Positions 1 to 10,324 are shown, numbered from the stretch's first letter. The stretch: 64,000 nt of DNA from Gracilibacillus suaedae (GCF_017599345.1 NZ_JAGFVL010000023.1:1-64000), one strand, 5' to 3'. Notes: generated by a model from the sequence alone, not told the origin. Program-made: numbers and translations.

Positions 1-29
1 GGATTAGTGTTGTGGAGCATATCTTAACG

Positions 30-276
30 AAGGCCGCCCACTTCCACTCCTGTGGGACCTGTTTGGCCTGAAGATCCACTTTTTCGAGCGGTTTTGGCTC
101 GAAAAAGTTAGCTGAAGGGCAAACCCCACGGAAAGGGAAGTGGGCAGCCGGAGTGGCGGTTATGATCACGATATATGCCAAAATTACTTCATAGGTGACT
201 GTGCATTTAGTTTCGAACAAACAGTATTTTCATTACTTCGCAATATGTATCTACTTTGAATAAAGAAGTGACCTTT
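30..276. repeat. Structured interspersed repeat, copy A
   Basis: Non-coding stretch upstream of the transporter. It has an outer 10-bp perfect stem (36-45 with 136-145, GCCCACTTCC/GGAAGTGGGC) and an apical 12-bp stem (78-89 with 97-108). The apical stem is flanked by GAAGATCCACT and AGTTAGCTGA. A conserved tail near 229-260 reads ATTTTCATTACTTCGCA then TATGTATCTACT. The flanking motifs and tail recur at 23334-23547 with different but still complementary stems. No ORF is supported here; its function is unknown. Confidence 0.75.
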
Positions 277-302
277 AAAAAACTATAAGGGAGGTAAACT
301 AC

Positions 303-1817
303 TTGTCTGAACAACAACCGAGATTAATTATGGAAAATATCGTGAAAGAGTTTCCGGGTGTTAAAGCTCTTTCTAATGTGCAATTTTCACTTTATCCAGG
401 TGAAATACACGCCTTAATGGGTGAAAATGGTGCAGGGAAATCAACATTAATAAAAGTGTTAACAGGTGTTTATTCGATTGATCAGGGTTCTGTAACACTG
501 GAAGGAAATCCTGTCTATATTAATAGTCCATTAGCGGCGCAGGAACATGGGATAAGCACTGTATATCAGGAAATTAATCTTTGTTCCAATTTATCCGTAA
601 CAGAGAATATATTTATCGGTCGAGAAATAAAAAAATACGGTAGATTAGCTTGGAAAGAAATGCATCAACGTGCAGAGAAGTTATTAGCGCAATTACAGCT
701 TAAGATAGACGTTACGAAACTATTATCCTCTTATTCAGTAGCGATTCAACAGATGGTAGCGATCGCACGTGCTCTAAATGTATCGGCTAAAATACTTATC
801 TTAGATGAGCCAACATCTAGTTTAGACCGCGATGAAGTACAGCAGTTGTTTGCAGTAATGAGACAATTGAAAAAAGAAGGTCTTGCAATTATATTTGTTA
901 GTCATTTTTTAGATCAAATCTATCAGATTACCGATCGCTTAACAGTATTACGAAACGGTGAATGGATTGGTGAATATAAAACCAATGAAATAGATCGTAT
1001 GGAGCTTGTTTCCAAAATGATTGGTAAAGAATTAGAGGAAATGGAATCAATTGCTTCCAAAAGTACTGGGAATCAATCAGAGATGAAAGAATCTTTTCTG
1101 AAGGCTGATGAGATTGAACGAAAGGGAAAAATTGATCCATTTGATTTGGAAATTCGTAAAGGCGAAATCGTAGGACTTGCAGGATTATTAGGTTCCGGAC
1201 GAACAGAAATGGTCCGTGTTTTATTTGGAGCAGATAAAGCTGATAAAGGAAAAATCAGAATAAACGGTAAGGAAGTCCACTTTTCCTCACCAAGAAGTGC
1301 TATTTTAAATAAAATTGGCTTTTGTTCAGAAAATCGAAAATCTGAAGGGATTATTCCAGAGTTAACGGTACGGGAAAATATGATTTTAGCTATTCAAAGT
1401 GTTTATGGTTGGTTTCGTTATTTATCAAAAGCTAAACAAATGGAAATTGCGAATGAATATATTCAATTATTAAATATTAACCCAGCTAATCCAGAGCATT
1501 TAATTAAAAATCTTAGTGGTGGGAATCAGCAAAAAGTAATGCTTGCGAGATGGTTGGTAACAAATCCTGATTTGTTAATTCTGGATGAACCTACACGTGG
1601 TATTGACATCGGTGCCAAAACAGAAATTATGAAATTAATGACAAAGCTAAGTGAAGACAACAAGTCTATTTTATTCATTTCATCTGAAATAGACGAGATA
1701 ATGAGAATGTGTAACAGAATAGCTGTACTTCGAGATAGAAAGAAAGTAAATGAGTTTAATAACGATACAGCATTAACACAGCAAGATTTAATGAAAGAAA
1801 TGGCCGGAGGAATGTAA
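303..1817 (+). CDS. ytfR: Sugar ABC transporter ATP-binding protein, YtfR-like (504 aa)
   Basis: Cytoplasmic ATPase of a CUT2-family sugar importer with two fused nucleotide-binding domains. The first (about residues 8-240) has Walker A GENGAGKST and Walker B LILDEPT. The second (about 265-500) has the usual degenerate P-loop (GLLGSGRTE), the signature LSGGNQQK and LILDEPTRGID. Sequence blocks such as VYQEINL and NIFIGRE fit YtfR of the galactofuranose importer better than RbsA or AraG. The start is a TTG 8 bases after GGGAGG. Two permease genes follow without a gap, so it opens a transport operon. Given the downstream GH43 enzymes, arabinofuranose or arabino-oligosaccharide is the likely substrate (inference). 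Confidence 0.9.
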   Translation: MSEQQPRLIMENIVKEFPGVKALSNVQFSLYPGEIHALMGENGAGKSTLIKVLTGVYSIDQGSVTLEGNPVYINSPLAAQEHGISTVYQEINLCSNLSVTENIFIGREIKKYGRLAWKEMHQRAEKLLAQLQLKIDVTKLLSSYSVAIQQMVAIARALNVSAKILILDEPTSSLDRDEVQQLFAVMRQLKKEGLAIIFVSHFLDQIYQITDRLTVLRNGEWIGEYKTNEIDRMELVSKMIGKELEEMESIASKSTGNQSEMKESFLKADEIERKGKIDPFDLEIRKGEIVGLAGLLGSGRTEMVRVLFGADKADKGKIRINGKEVHFSSPRSAILNKIGFCSENRKSEGIIPELTVRENMILAIQSVYGWFRYLSKAKQMEIANEYIQLLNINPANPEHLIKNLSGGNQQKVMLARWLVTNPDLLILDEPTRGIDIGAKTEIMKLMTKLSEDNKSILFISSEIDEIMRMCNRIAVLRDRKKVNEFNNDTALTQQDLMKEMAGGM

Positions 1818-1818
1818 A

Positions 1819-2862
1819 ATGTTCAAATCTATGATGAAATCAAGACTATTTTGGCCAATATTAGTATTATTGCTTATTTTGATAATCAATTTATTTTTTG
1901 ATCGCAGCTTCCTATCGATAGAAATGCGAAATGGCCATTTAACAGGAAGTCTTATTGATATTTTAAATCGTGGTGCCCCATTAATATTGATTTCAATTGG
2001 GATGACATTAGTGATTGCAACAAAAGGAATCGATTTAAGTGTAGGTTCTGTAATTGCGATGTCCGGGGCAATTGGTGCGATGACAGTTGCAAGTACGGAA
2101 GGCACAGGGTTAGGTCCGTTATTTATGGCAATCGGATTGTCATTATTGATTTGTGCGTTAGTAGGTGGCTGGAATGGCCTGCTCGTTTCAAGGGTTGGTG
2201 TACAGCCGATTGTAGCTACATTAATCTTAATGGTCGCCGGAAGAGGGATCGCTCAACTGATAACAGGGGGACAAATCACAACCGTATATTATGATCCGTA
2301 TTCCTTTATTGGTGGTGGTTACTTATTATCCTTACCATTTTCCGTTTTTATTGTAACATTTGTGTTTCTTGTTGCTGTTTTGTTAACACGAAAAACAGCA
2401 CTCGGGCTGTTTATAGAATCAGTTGGCTCTAATCCTGATGCGAGTCGATTAGCCGGGATAAATTCAAAAAATATTATGTTAATGGTTTACCTGTTTTCCG
2501 GTTTTTGCGCTGGAGTGGGTGGCTTGATTTTATCATCCAACGTGATGAGTGCTGATGGAAACAATGCAGGATTATGGTTTGAGCTAGATGCTATTTTAGC
2601 TGTGGTAATTGGCGGCACCTCCTTAATGGGCGGACGTTTCTATCTGATGGGAACCGTTATTGGAGCATTAATCATTCAAAGCTTAACCACTACGATTTAT
2701 TCAATTGGTGTTCCGGCAGAAACAAATTTAGTAGTAAAAGCGATAGTAGTACTGATTGTTTGTTTATTACAATCTCCGGAATTCCGCCGGAAAGTATTTG
2801 GTTTTGGTAAGGTAAAACGAACAGGAGAACAGAAAGAAAGAGAGGGTGTGTCATTATCATGA
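1819..2862 (+). CDS. ytfT: Sugar ABC transporter permease, YtfT-like (347 aa)
   Basis: Integral membrane permease of the BPD_transp_2 family. An N-terminal hydrophobic segment (about 10-27) is followed by further membrane spans. Family motifs ATKGIDLSVGS and GLWFELDAILAVVIGGTSLMGG are present, the latter nearly as in E. coli YtfT. The ATG has GGAGG upstream, inside the end of the ATPase gene, and the last codons overlap the second permease by 4 bases (ATGA), which indicates translational coupling. Length is normal for the family. It should form a heterodimeric channel with the next protein. Confidence 0.88.
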   Translation: MFKSMMKSRLFWPILVLLLILIINLFFDRSFLSIEMRNGHLTGSLIDILNRGAPLILISIGMTLVIATKGIDLSVGSVIAMSGAIGAMTVASTEGTGLGPLFMAIGLSLLICALVGGWNGLLVSRVGVQPIVATLILMVAGRGIAQLITGGQITTVYYDPYSFIGGGYLLSLPFSVFIVTFVFLVAVLLTRKTALGLFIESVGSNPDASRLAGINSKNIMLMVYLFSGFCAGVGGLILSSNVMSADGNNAGLWFELDAILAVVIGGTSLMGGRFYLMGTVIGALIIQSLTTTIYSIGVPAETNLVVKAIVVLIVCLLQSPEFRRKVFGFGKVKRTGEQKEREGVSLS

Positions 2863-3845
2863 TTAATCGATTATCACTAGATTATAAACAACTTCCATTA
2901 GTAGCAACAATTACCCTGTTTGTTCTCATGTTTAGTTTTGGTTCTTTGCGTTATACAGGATTTTTATCTACGCAGGTTTTTCTCAATCTATTTATTGATA
3001 ATGCATTTCTTATTGTAATAGCCGTCGGCATGACTTTCGTTATTTTATCTGGTGGGATTGACCTGTCTGTTGGATCAGTGATAGCTCTGACAAGTATGGT
3101 TGCAGCAAGCTTAACCATGGAGGCGCAACTGTCACCATGGATTGTGATACCCATAAGCTTGTTAGTTGGTACCGTTTTAGGTGTTATGCAAGGTGCTTTG
3201 ATTCATTTTTATAATTTGCAACCATTCATTGTAACATTAGCCGGAATGTTTCTAGCACGCGGACTTAGCTATGTCATTAGTGTCGAAACGATTTCCATTG
3301 ATCATCCTTTTTTTAGCTATATGGCAAACTCACGAATCCCTTTACCGGGAGATAATTTTATTTCGATTAGTGTAGTAATCGCTTTAACTGTTGTGGTCAT
3401 TGCTATATTTCTTGCTCATTTCACCAATTTTGGCAGAACTGTGTACGCAATTGGTGGTAGTGAACAATCGGCAATGTTGATGGGCTTACCAGTTGCCAGG
3501 ACGAAAATATTAATTTATACATTAAGTGGTTTCTGTGCTTCTTTAGCAGGTCTAATCTTTACCTTCTATATGCTTTCAGGTTACGGCTTGCATGCAAATG
3601 GTATGGAATTAGACACCATTGCAGCTGTTGTTATTGGTGGCACACTTTTAACAGGAGGTGCTGGATATGTAGCTGGCAGTGTTGTCGGCGTGCTAATTCT
3701 AGGAGTTATTCAAACGATTATTGTTTTTGAAGGAACACTTAGCTCATGGTGGACCAAAATCGCAATCGGAGTATTGTTGTTGTTATTTATCGTATTACAA
3801 CGTGTCATTGTAATGAGAAGTGAGAAAAAGCAAGGTAATGGTTGA
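2859..3845 (+). CDS. yjfF: Sugar ABC transporter permease, YjfF-like (328 aa)
   Basis: Second permease of the same importer. Characteristic blocks are GMTFVILSGGIDLSVGSVIA, a central ITLAGMF-type segment (here VTLAGMFLARGLSYV) and GTLSSWWTKIAIG near the C-terminus, all as in YjfF. Two different permeases beside one double ATPase is the layout of the YtfQ-YtfR-YtfT-YjfF importer. The periplasmic-type binding protein (YtfQ) is not downstream and would have to lie before position 1 or elsewhere. The gene ends 28 bases before the giant GH43 gene. Confidence 0.88.
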   Translation: MINRLSLDYKQLPLVATITLFVLMFSFGSLRYTGFLSTQVFLNLFIDNAFLIVIAVGMTFVILSGGIDLSVGSVIALTSMVAASLTMEAQLSPWIVIPISLLVGTVLGVMQGALIHFYNLQPFIVTLAGMFLARGLSYVISVETISIDHPFFSYMANSRIPLPGDNFISISVVIALTVVVIAIFLAHFTNFGRTVYAIGGSEQSAMLMGLPVARTKILIYTLSGFCASLAGLIFTFYMLSGYGLHANGMELDTIAAVVIGGTLLTGGAGYVAGSVVGVLILGVIQTIIVFEGTLSSWWTKIAIGVLLLLFIVLQRVIVMRSEKKQGNG

Positions 3846-3873
3846 AAAATGTGATAAGGGAGTTTGAAACTGG

Positions 3874-6800
3874 ATGAAAAATAATCGAAACCTTTCTCTT
3901 TTTATAATTTCGTTATTATTGTTTCAGGTAGTAGCAGGAAGTATTCCCATCACAGTAATTGCAGAAGACAATAAATCAAATCAAGAAAGTAATACAATCG
4001 TTCATTATGATATGAAAGAGACAGAAGAGCTCGAAGATAAAACAGTTTTCGAAAATTTGGCAGACGAAGCTTTTGATGGTATTTATCAAAATATGGATAA
4101 AAGTCGCCTGATAGCAAATGATGAGGTCGGTTTCGTGGAATTAGATGGTGGTTCTGCAAATGATACTAACGCTTATATTGAACTTCCCAAGACTGATGAT
4201 GGAAAAGATGTTTTATCGGATTTAGAGAACGTTAGTATCACCGCATTAGTGAACTGGACAAATGATGGTACGAACCGTTGGATTTATGGATTTGGAAGAG
4301 TCGATGATGACGTTGCAAATGGAAACAGTTATCTATTCACAACACCGCTACACGGTAGTAATAATAGTGCTGCTACGGGGATATCAGAGGCAGGCTGGCA
4401 AAATGAAGCACTGGTTACCGCTAATGAAGCGATGACGGCAAATCAATGGAATGTCGTAACATCTGTTTTTAACAATGAAGAGGAAACGATGTCGTTGTAC
4501 GTGAATGGAAAAGAGGCGGCGCAGGGTTCTACTAACGGTTTACAGCTAGTTAATATCATTGATTCTAAAAGCTCTTTTTCAGGGTTTATCGGTAGATCTA
4601 TTTTTCAAAATGATGATTACTTTAAGGGGATGATTGCTGATTTCCGTATTCATGGTGCTGCATTATCAGCTACAGAAGTTGCCAACCTATCGTCTGAATT
4701 GCAAACGAAAATCAACCCTTTAAATCAACTTTTGTTAGACGATCAAAAAGGACAATTATCAATCGAATCTTACTTAGATCAGGAAGATACTGTTGATCAG
4801 GTAACTCGTGATCTAAACTTACCGACAAGAGGTCGAAACGGTGTCAAAATATCATGGGATTCGAGTTATCCCGATGTGGTTGCTAATGATGGTACTGTTC
4901 AACGTCCAGGAGTGGAGGAAGGAGATACGGTTGTTGAACTGACTGCCAACTTATCTATCAAGGAGATAACAACAACCAAAACGTTTGAGATAACCGTATT
5001 AAAAGAATTTTCAGATCAGGAAAGAGTAGGCCTTGATGCTGCTGGCATTTCTATCTATAATCCTGACAATGTCAAAGGTAATCTCTACCTACCAACAGTT
5101 GGTGAACATGGGTCTGAAATTAGTTGGAAATCCTCACATCCTACAATTATTAAAGGTTCAGATGATATAGCAGATCAACCACATCAGTTGGGGTGGGTAG
5201 ATCGTCCAGATGCAGATACCGATGTGACTTTAACGGCTAACGTCCAATATAACGATGCAACTATCACACAGGACTTTCAGGTTACCGTCAAAAAAGACCC
5301 AGGCGATAAAGAATATGATGCCTATTTCTTTAGTTATTTTACAGGAGAATATGAAGGTGGAGAAGAAATCTCGTTTGCAGTCGCAGAAGACCCATTGCAT
5401 TGGCGAGCTTTAAATAATGGTCAGTCCGTGATCCAATCGAATATGGGGGAGGAAGGATTACGTGATCCCTTTGTAATTCGAGCTCCAGAAGGTGATAAAT
5501 TTTACATGATTGCGACCGACTTAAAAATGGGTGAAAGTACTAATTTTGATCAAGCACAAATTACGGGGAGTCACTCGATTATGGTTTGGGAATCAGATGA
5601 TCTGGTCAATTGGAGTGAACAACGGATGGTAGAAGTTGCTCCAAAAAATGGAGGTAACACATGGGCACCAGAAGCCTTTTATCATAAACCGACTGGTGAA
5701 TATGTAGTATTTTGGGCATCGTCTATACCGAATGAAGAGACATATGGGGACTATCCAAATGGGCGTCCGAATGGACAATATAATGTGATGTATTATGCGA
5801 CAACAAGAGACTTCCAAACATTTTCCGAACCAAAGGTATATATTGATGATAGCTTCCCGACGATCGATACGACGTTTATTGAACACGATGAAACACTATA
5901 CCGTTTTACTAAATCTGAAGTGAATTACAAAGTCTATTATGAAAAAGCACAAACTATTTTTGATGATTTAGATGGAACAGAAGAAAATGGCTATCAATTT
6001 GAAGAAATACCCGGAACAAAGGATGGCAATCAAGGCTTAATTGGACATGGTGGGAATAATGAGGGGCAAACCATTTTTAAAGCAATTGATGAAGAAAAAT
6101 GGTATCTTTTCTTAGATTCCTGGCCGTATCACGTGCGCTGGACGACTGATTTAGAAGATGGATCTCAACTTGTAGACAATGTACTTGATCCAACGGAATA
6201 TGCTCTGCCACCTGGTCCACGCCATGGAACGGTTATACCTATTACAAGTGAAGAGTATCAAGCATTAACCGATCATTATCTTCCAGATGGTCCAGCGCCA
6301 AGTGATGATCCTGTTGTTCATTATTCCTTTGATGAGGAAGTGGATGGGGTTATTACTGATCACAGTGGAAATGGCTATGATGCAACACTTCAAGGTAATG
6401 GTTCGATAGTGACTGATCAAGCAATCGGAGATTCTCAAGGGTTTGTTCAATTAGATGGGGAATCAGGCTTTGTAGAAATGCCAGAAAATTTAATTAAACA
6501 AGAAAATTTGGAAAAAATGACACTATCGACCTGGGTAAAGGTAGACCAGAATCAAGCAGATCAACGAATTTTTGACTTTGGTTCTGATACGGGTAGAGAA
6601 GCAAACCGTAATAGTATGTATCTAAGTACACAAGGCGACTCTGGAGAATTAGAGTTTGCAATGGTAACACCTTATACAGAGAAGTTTGCAAATACATCTA
6701 CAGACTTACCATCTGATTATAAGTATCGCTTAGCTTCAAGTCGTCTGCAATTAAACCAATGGCAACATGTTGCAGTCACGATTGACGGATTTAATGCTAA

Positions 6801-9800
6801 ACTATTCGTTAACGGGAAAGAAGTTTCCTCCAGTGCTACTTTTAATGTAGAACCTCGAATGCTGATGGAAACAACCATGAATTATCTAGGAAGATCAACT
6901 CGCAACAATCAATCATATTTTGCAGGTGGGTTTGATGAATTTAAACTATTTAATCGTGAACTGACTGCTTCCGAAATTGAAGAGTTAGCGGATGAGCTGA
7001 CAATTGAAGCACCTGAAGAACCACAGACAGAGCCATCTTTACTTTTGGAATACGATATGAAAAATATCGAAAACAATATACTTCAAGACCAATCTGGTAA
7101 CTTTGATGGAACACTTGTTAATCTTGATGAAAACAATCTGATTACTACCGATCAAGTCGGTGTCATTGAGTTAACAGGTGAGGAGTCCTATATTGAGATT
7201 CCAGAAGGTGTCTTAGATGATAAAGAAAGTATTACTGTTTCTACGTTGGTGAATTGGAATGGTGAAAATTCAGCAGAATGGCTCTATACATTTGGACAAA
7301 ATGATCAGCGCTACCTATATTTCACACCAAGCTATAATGCAGATGGTTCAGCCCGTTTCGGTGTTGCAACGAATGGCTGGCAAAATGAAATATCGACTAA
7401 AACAGATGGATTGAAAGAAAATGAGTGGAAGCTTGTAACTACTGTTTTTGATGGTGATGCAAATACATTGGAACTATATATCGATGGAGAATTGGCAGCA
7501 AGCAGTGAGGCAGGCGACTATACATTAGCTGATATTGCCAACATGGAAGGTTTAAGTGGGTATATTGGTCGCTCCTTCTATCATGCAGATCCAGATTTTA
7601 AAGGAGTTCTAGCCGATTTTAAAGTTTACGATGGAGTATTAACAGCAGCTGATATAGGAGAACTCAAGAACGAAGCTGATGAAAAAATAGCAGCAATTGA
7701 ATCAATCTTAGTAGAAGACGCGAAGGCACAATTAATCATTGATGACTTGTTGGGAAATAATCAATCAGCCGATGAAGTAATAACAGGTTTAGATCTCCCT
7801 GCCAAAGGAAGTAATAACACAGCGATAAGCTGGGAATCGTCCCATCCAGATATTATTTCGGAGGGTGGACAGGTGGTTAGACCAGTCAATGGAGCAGGTA
7901 ATCAGATTGTTACATTGACAGCTACCTTGACTGATGGTGAAGTATCAACATCAAAAGAGTTCACATTTACCGTGTTAGAAGAGGATGCAGCGGTCATAAG
8001 GCTAAAAGAAGCCATTCAATCATTAATAGTGCACAATATTCATGATGTAAGAGGAAATCTGACATTACCTACTGAAGTAGGTGAAAATATCGAGGTCACA
8101 TGGGAATCTACTGATCCAGAAATGATTACAACTACCGGAGAAGTAACGAGACCAGAACCTGGTGAAGGCGACTCGGAAGTTATATTAATTGCTACATTAG
8201 AGTTAGATGGTGAAAAATTGCGTAAAGCATTTAAAGCTAAGGTGAAAGAATTACCAGAAGAACAGGATTATGAAGGATATGTATTCCCTTATTTTACAGG
8301 TGAAGGATATGAGAACGGTGAACAAATCTATTTTGCTTTAAGTGAAGGAAATAATCCATTAAAGTGGCAGCAATTAAATGATGAAAAGCCCGTATTTACT
8401 TCAGAGTTAGGAGAAGAAGGATTACGTGATCCATTCATTATTCGCTCACCTGAAGGCGATAAGTTTTATATGATTGCGACAGATCTGAAGATTTATGGTA
8501 ATGGTGATTGGAATCGAGCACAAACGGAAGGCAGCCGATCGATTATGGTTTGGGAATCCAATGACCTTGTTAATTGGTCTGAACAACGAATGGTAGAAGT
8601 AGCACCAAAAGAAGCAGGAAATACATGGGCACCTGAAATTTACTATGACGATACGACTGGTGAGTATATCGTTTTTTGGGCATCGAAATTATATGAAGAC
8701 GAGAAAAATAGAAATAATGGTGACAGCTATCAACGGATGATGTACAGCAAAACCCGTGACTTCTACACTTTTACAGAACCTGAAGTGTACATGGACTACG
8801 GCTATTCGATTATTGATACGACGATGATGGAGCATGATGGTAAGATCTATCGTTTTACAAAAGATGAGCGAGGCAATCACCCAGAAGATTCGCCGAATGG
8901 TAAATTCATTTTCCAAGAAGTTGGTGATTCGGTATTAGATCCAAACTTTGAAATGATTAAAGAAGGGGTAGGGAAAGAACAAATTAGTAGAGGAGAAGGT
9001 CCAGCTATCTTTAAATCGAACTCAGAGGAGAAATGGTACCTTTTTATCGATGAATTTGGTGGAAGAGGCTATGTTCCTTTTGAAACTACAGATCTTGATT
9101 CGGGTGAATGGACGATTCCAGAAGAATACGATTTACCAGATCGTCCACGTCATGGTACGGTTTTACCGATCACAGCAGACGAATATCAAGCATTATCACA
9201 ACAAGTACCACAAGAGGAGAAAGGTGAAGAGGACGAGGTAACATCGATTTCGCTTGAAGAAAATGATATTAATTTACAAGTTAATGAGACAAAACAGCTT
9301 GCAGTAAATGTAACACCGGATCAGTCAGTCGACTTATTATGGACTTCGACTAATGAAGAAGTGGCAGAAGTTGATTCAAATGGTGAAGTAAAGGCTGTTA
9401 GTAGCGGGGAAGCATATATAACTGTTTCTACGGCTGATGGTCTTCATGCAGATATTGCAAGAGTGGTAGTAACTGAACAAGATGCAGAGAAACCGTCTAA
9501 TCAGTTAGAAATAGAGCAGCAAAAAGAAGTAAATCCTGGTGAAACTTATTATCTCGAAGGAACAAAGGTAAAAATAAAGATGCCGGGGGATTTACCTGAA
9601 GGAACTTTATTGATGATAAAAGAAGTCGATGAAGAAGCATTGCTGAGTGATCAAAGCTTGGAAATAGCAGGAGATGTCTTGGACTTTAAGATTGTTTATC
9701 CAGAAGGAACAGAGGAACCTAAGAGTCCATTTGGATTAACATTAGGAATAGATGAGAAGTATCGAGAGGCAGAAACAGCTATTTACTTTTACAATAATTC

Positions 9801-10176
9801 CCAACATAAGTTGAAAAAACAAGTAAGTGACATTGATGTTGAAGCGGGAACAGTGACAGCCGATGTTTCTCATTTCTCAGTCTATGGGGTACTAAAGACT
9901 ATAGGTCAGCAAAACGAAACCCCGGATGATGATAATGATCAAAGTGCTCAACCGCCATCTGATAAAGATGAGGAAACATCAAATACAGATGATAATCAAA
10001 GTGGAAAGAGCGCAGACGGTACGAAACAACAACAGGAGTCAGATCAGCAAACTGACCAAAACAACAAAAACTTACCAAATACGGCAACCATGCTGTTTAA
10101 TTGGCTGCTGTTCGGTACTATATTACTTGCCATCGGTTTAGGATTGTATTTCAAGCGGAAGAGAAATGTAATGTGA
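3874..10176 (+). CDS. Giant wall-anchored double GH43 protein with LamG and Ig-like domains (2100 aa)
   Basis: Secreted surface glycosidase, probably acting on arabinose-containing polysaccharides. Order seen: signal peptide (1-30, ending near IAED), LamG (about 42-277), two atrophied Ig-like domains (284-478), GH43 five-blade propeller (482-805, putative base Asp531 in LRDPF), LamG (812-1045), LamG (1055-1270), two more atrophied Ig domains (1272-1465), a second GH43 (1466-1785, Asp1519 in LRDPF, putative acid Glu in GEGPAIFK), a Big_2 Ig domain (1789-1868), a beta-rich region to about 2010, a polar linker and LPNTA (2067-2071) with membrane span and KRKRN tail. The two halves are an internal duplication. 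The sorting signal fits a class D sortase. Exact substrate is unknown. Confidence 0.88.
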   Translation: MKNNRNLSLFIISLLLFQVVAGSIPITVIAEDNKSNQESNTIVHYDMKETEELEDKTVFENLADEAFDGIYQNMDKSRLIANDEVGFVELDGGSANDTNAYIELPKTDDGKDVLSDLENVSITALVNWTNDGTNRWIYGFGRVDDDVANGNSYLFTTPLHGSNNSAATGISEAGWQNEALVTANEAMTANQWNVVTSVFNNEEETMSLYVNGKEAAQGSTNGLQLVNIIDSKSSFSGFIGRSIFQNDDYFKGMIADFRIHGAALSATEVANLSSELQTKINPLNQLLLDDQKGQLSIESYLDQEDTVDQVTRDLNLPTRGRNGVKISWDSSYPDVVANDGTVQRPGVEEGDTVVELTANLSIKEITTTKTFEITVLKEFSDQERVGLDAAGISIYNPDNVKGNLYLPTVGEHGSEISWKSSHPTIIKGSDDIADQPHQLGWVDRPDADTDVTLTANVQYNDATITQDFQVTVKKDPGDKEYDAYFFSYFTGEYEGGEEISFAVAEDPLHWRALNNGQSVIQSNMGEEGLRDPFVIRAPEGDKFYMIATDLKMGESTNFDQAQITGSHSIMVWESDDLVNWSEQRMVEVAPKNGGNTWAPEAFYHKPTGEYVVFWASSIPNEETYGDYPNGRPNGQYNVMYYATTRDFQTFSEPKVYIDDSFPTIDTTFIEHDETLYRFTKSEVNYKVYYEKAQTIFDDLDGTEENGYQFEEIPGTKDGNQGLIGHGGNNEGQTIFKAIDEEKWYLFLDSWPYHVRWTTDLEDGSQLVDNVLDPTEYALPPGPRHGTVIPITSEEYQALTDHYLPDGPAPSDDPVVHYSFDEEVDGVITDHSGNGYDATLQGNGSIVTDQAIGDSQGFVQLDGESGFVEMPENLIKQENLEKMTLSTWVKVDQNQADQRIFDFGSDTGREANRNSMYLSTQGDSGELEFAMVTPYTEKFANTSTDLPSDYKYRLASSRLQLNQWQHVAVTIDGFNAKLFVNGKEVSSSATFNVEPRMLMETTMNYLGRSTRNNQSYFAGGFDEFKLFNRELTASEIEELADELTIEAPEEPQTEPSLLLEYDMKNIENNILQDQSGNFDGTLVNLDENNLITTDQVGVIELTGEESYIEIPEGVLDDKESITVSTLVNWNGENSAEWLYTFGQNDQRYLYFTPSYNADGSARFGVATNGWQNEISTKTDGLKENEWKLVTTVFDGDANTLELYIDGELAASSEAGDYTLADIANMEGLSGYIGRSFYHADPDFKGVLADFKVYDGVLTAADIGELKNEADEKIAAIESILVEDAKAQLIIDDLLGNNQSADEVITGLDLPAKGSNNTAISWESSHPDIISEGGQVVRPVNGAGNQIVTLTATLTDGEVSTSKEFTFTVLEEDAAVIRLKEAIQSLIVHNIHDVRGNLTLPTEVGENIEVTWESTDPEMITTTGEVTRPEPGEGDSEVILIATLELDGEKLRKAFKAKVKELPEEQDYEGYVFPYFTGEGYENGEQIYFALSEGNNPLKWQQLNDEKPVFTSELGEEGLRDPFIIRSPEGDKFYMIATDLKIYGNGDWNRAQTEGSRSIMVWESNDLVNWSEQRMVEVAPKEAGNTWAPEIYYDDTTGEYIVFWASKLYEDEKNRNNGDSYQRMMYSKTRDFYTFTEPEVYMDYGYSIIDTTMMEHDGKIYRFTKDERGNHPEDSPNGKFIFQEVGDSVLDPNFEMIKEGVGKEQISRGEGPAIFKSNSEEKWYLFIDEFGGRGYVPFETTDLDSGEWTIPEEYDLPDRPRHGTVLPITADEYQALSQQVPQEEKGEEDEVTSISLEENDINLQVNETKQLAVNVTPDQSVDLLWTSTNEEVAEVDSNGEVKAVSSGEAYITVSTADGLHADIARVVVTEQDAEKPSNQLEIEQQKEVNPGETYYLEGTKVKIKMPGDLPEGTLLMIKEVDEEALLSDQSLEIAGDVLDFKIVYPEGTEEPKSPFGLTLGIDEKYREAETAIYFYNNSQHKLKKQVSDIDVEAGTVTADVSHFSVYGVLKTIGQQNETPDDDNDQSAQPPSDKDEETSNTDDNQSGKSADGTKQQQESDQQTDQNNKNLPNTATMLFNWLLFGTILLAIGLGLYFKRKRNVM

Positions 10177-10224
10177 CAGAAAGTTCGCTATAAAAATTCT
10201 TGCAAAAAGACTCCACGTAACATC

Positions 10225-10269
10225 AGGTAGAACATGCTCAGAGAAAGTCTTACATGTTCTACCTTTTTT
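10225..10269 (+). terminator. Rho-independent terminator after the giant GH43 gene
   Basis: A perfect 12-bp stem (10225-10236 AGGTAGAACATG with 10253-10264) and a 16-base loop are followed by a run of six T. It separates the transporter/giant-GH43 unit from the next GH43 genes, so those either have their own promoter or depend on read-through. Confidence 0.88.
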
Positions 10270-10324
10270 AATCTAGGAAAGTAGTCTTTATCTTTCAATC
10301 TACAAAAAGAAGGGGAGAAGAACT

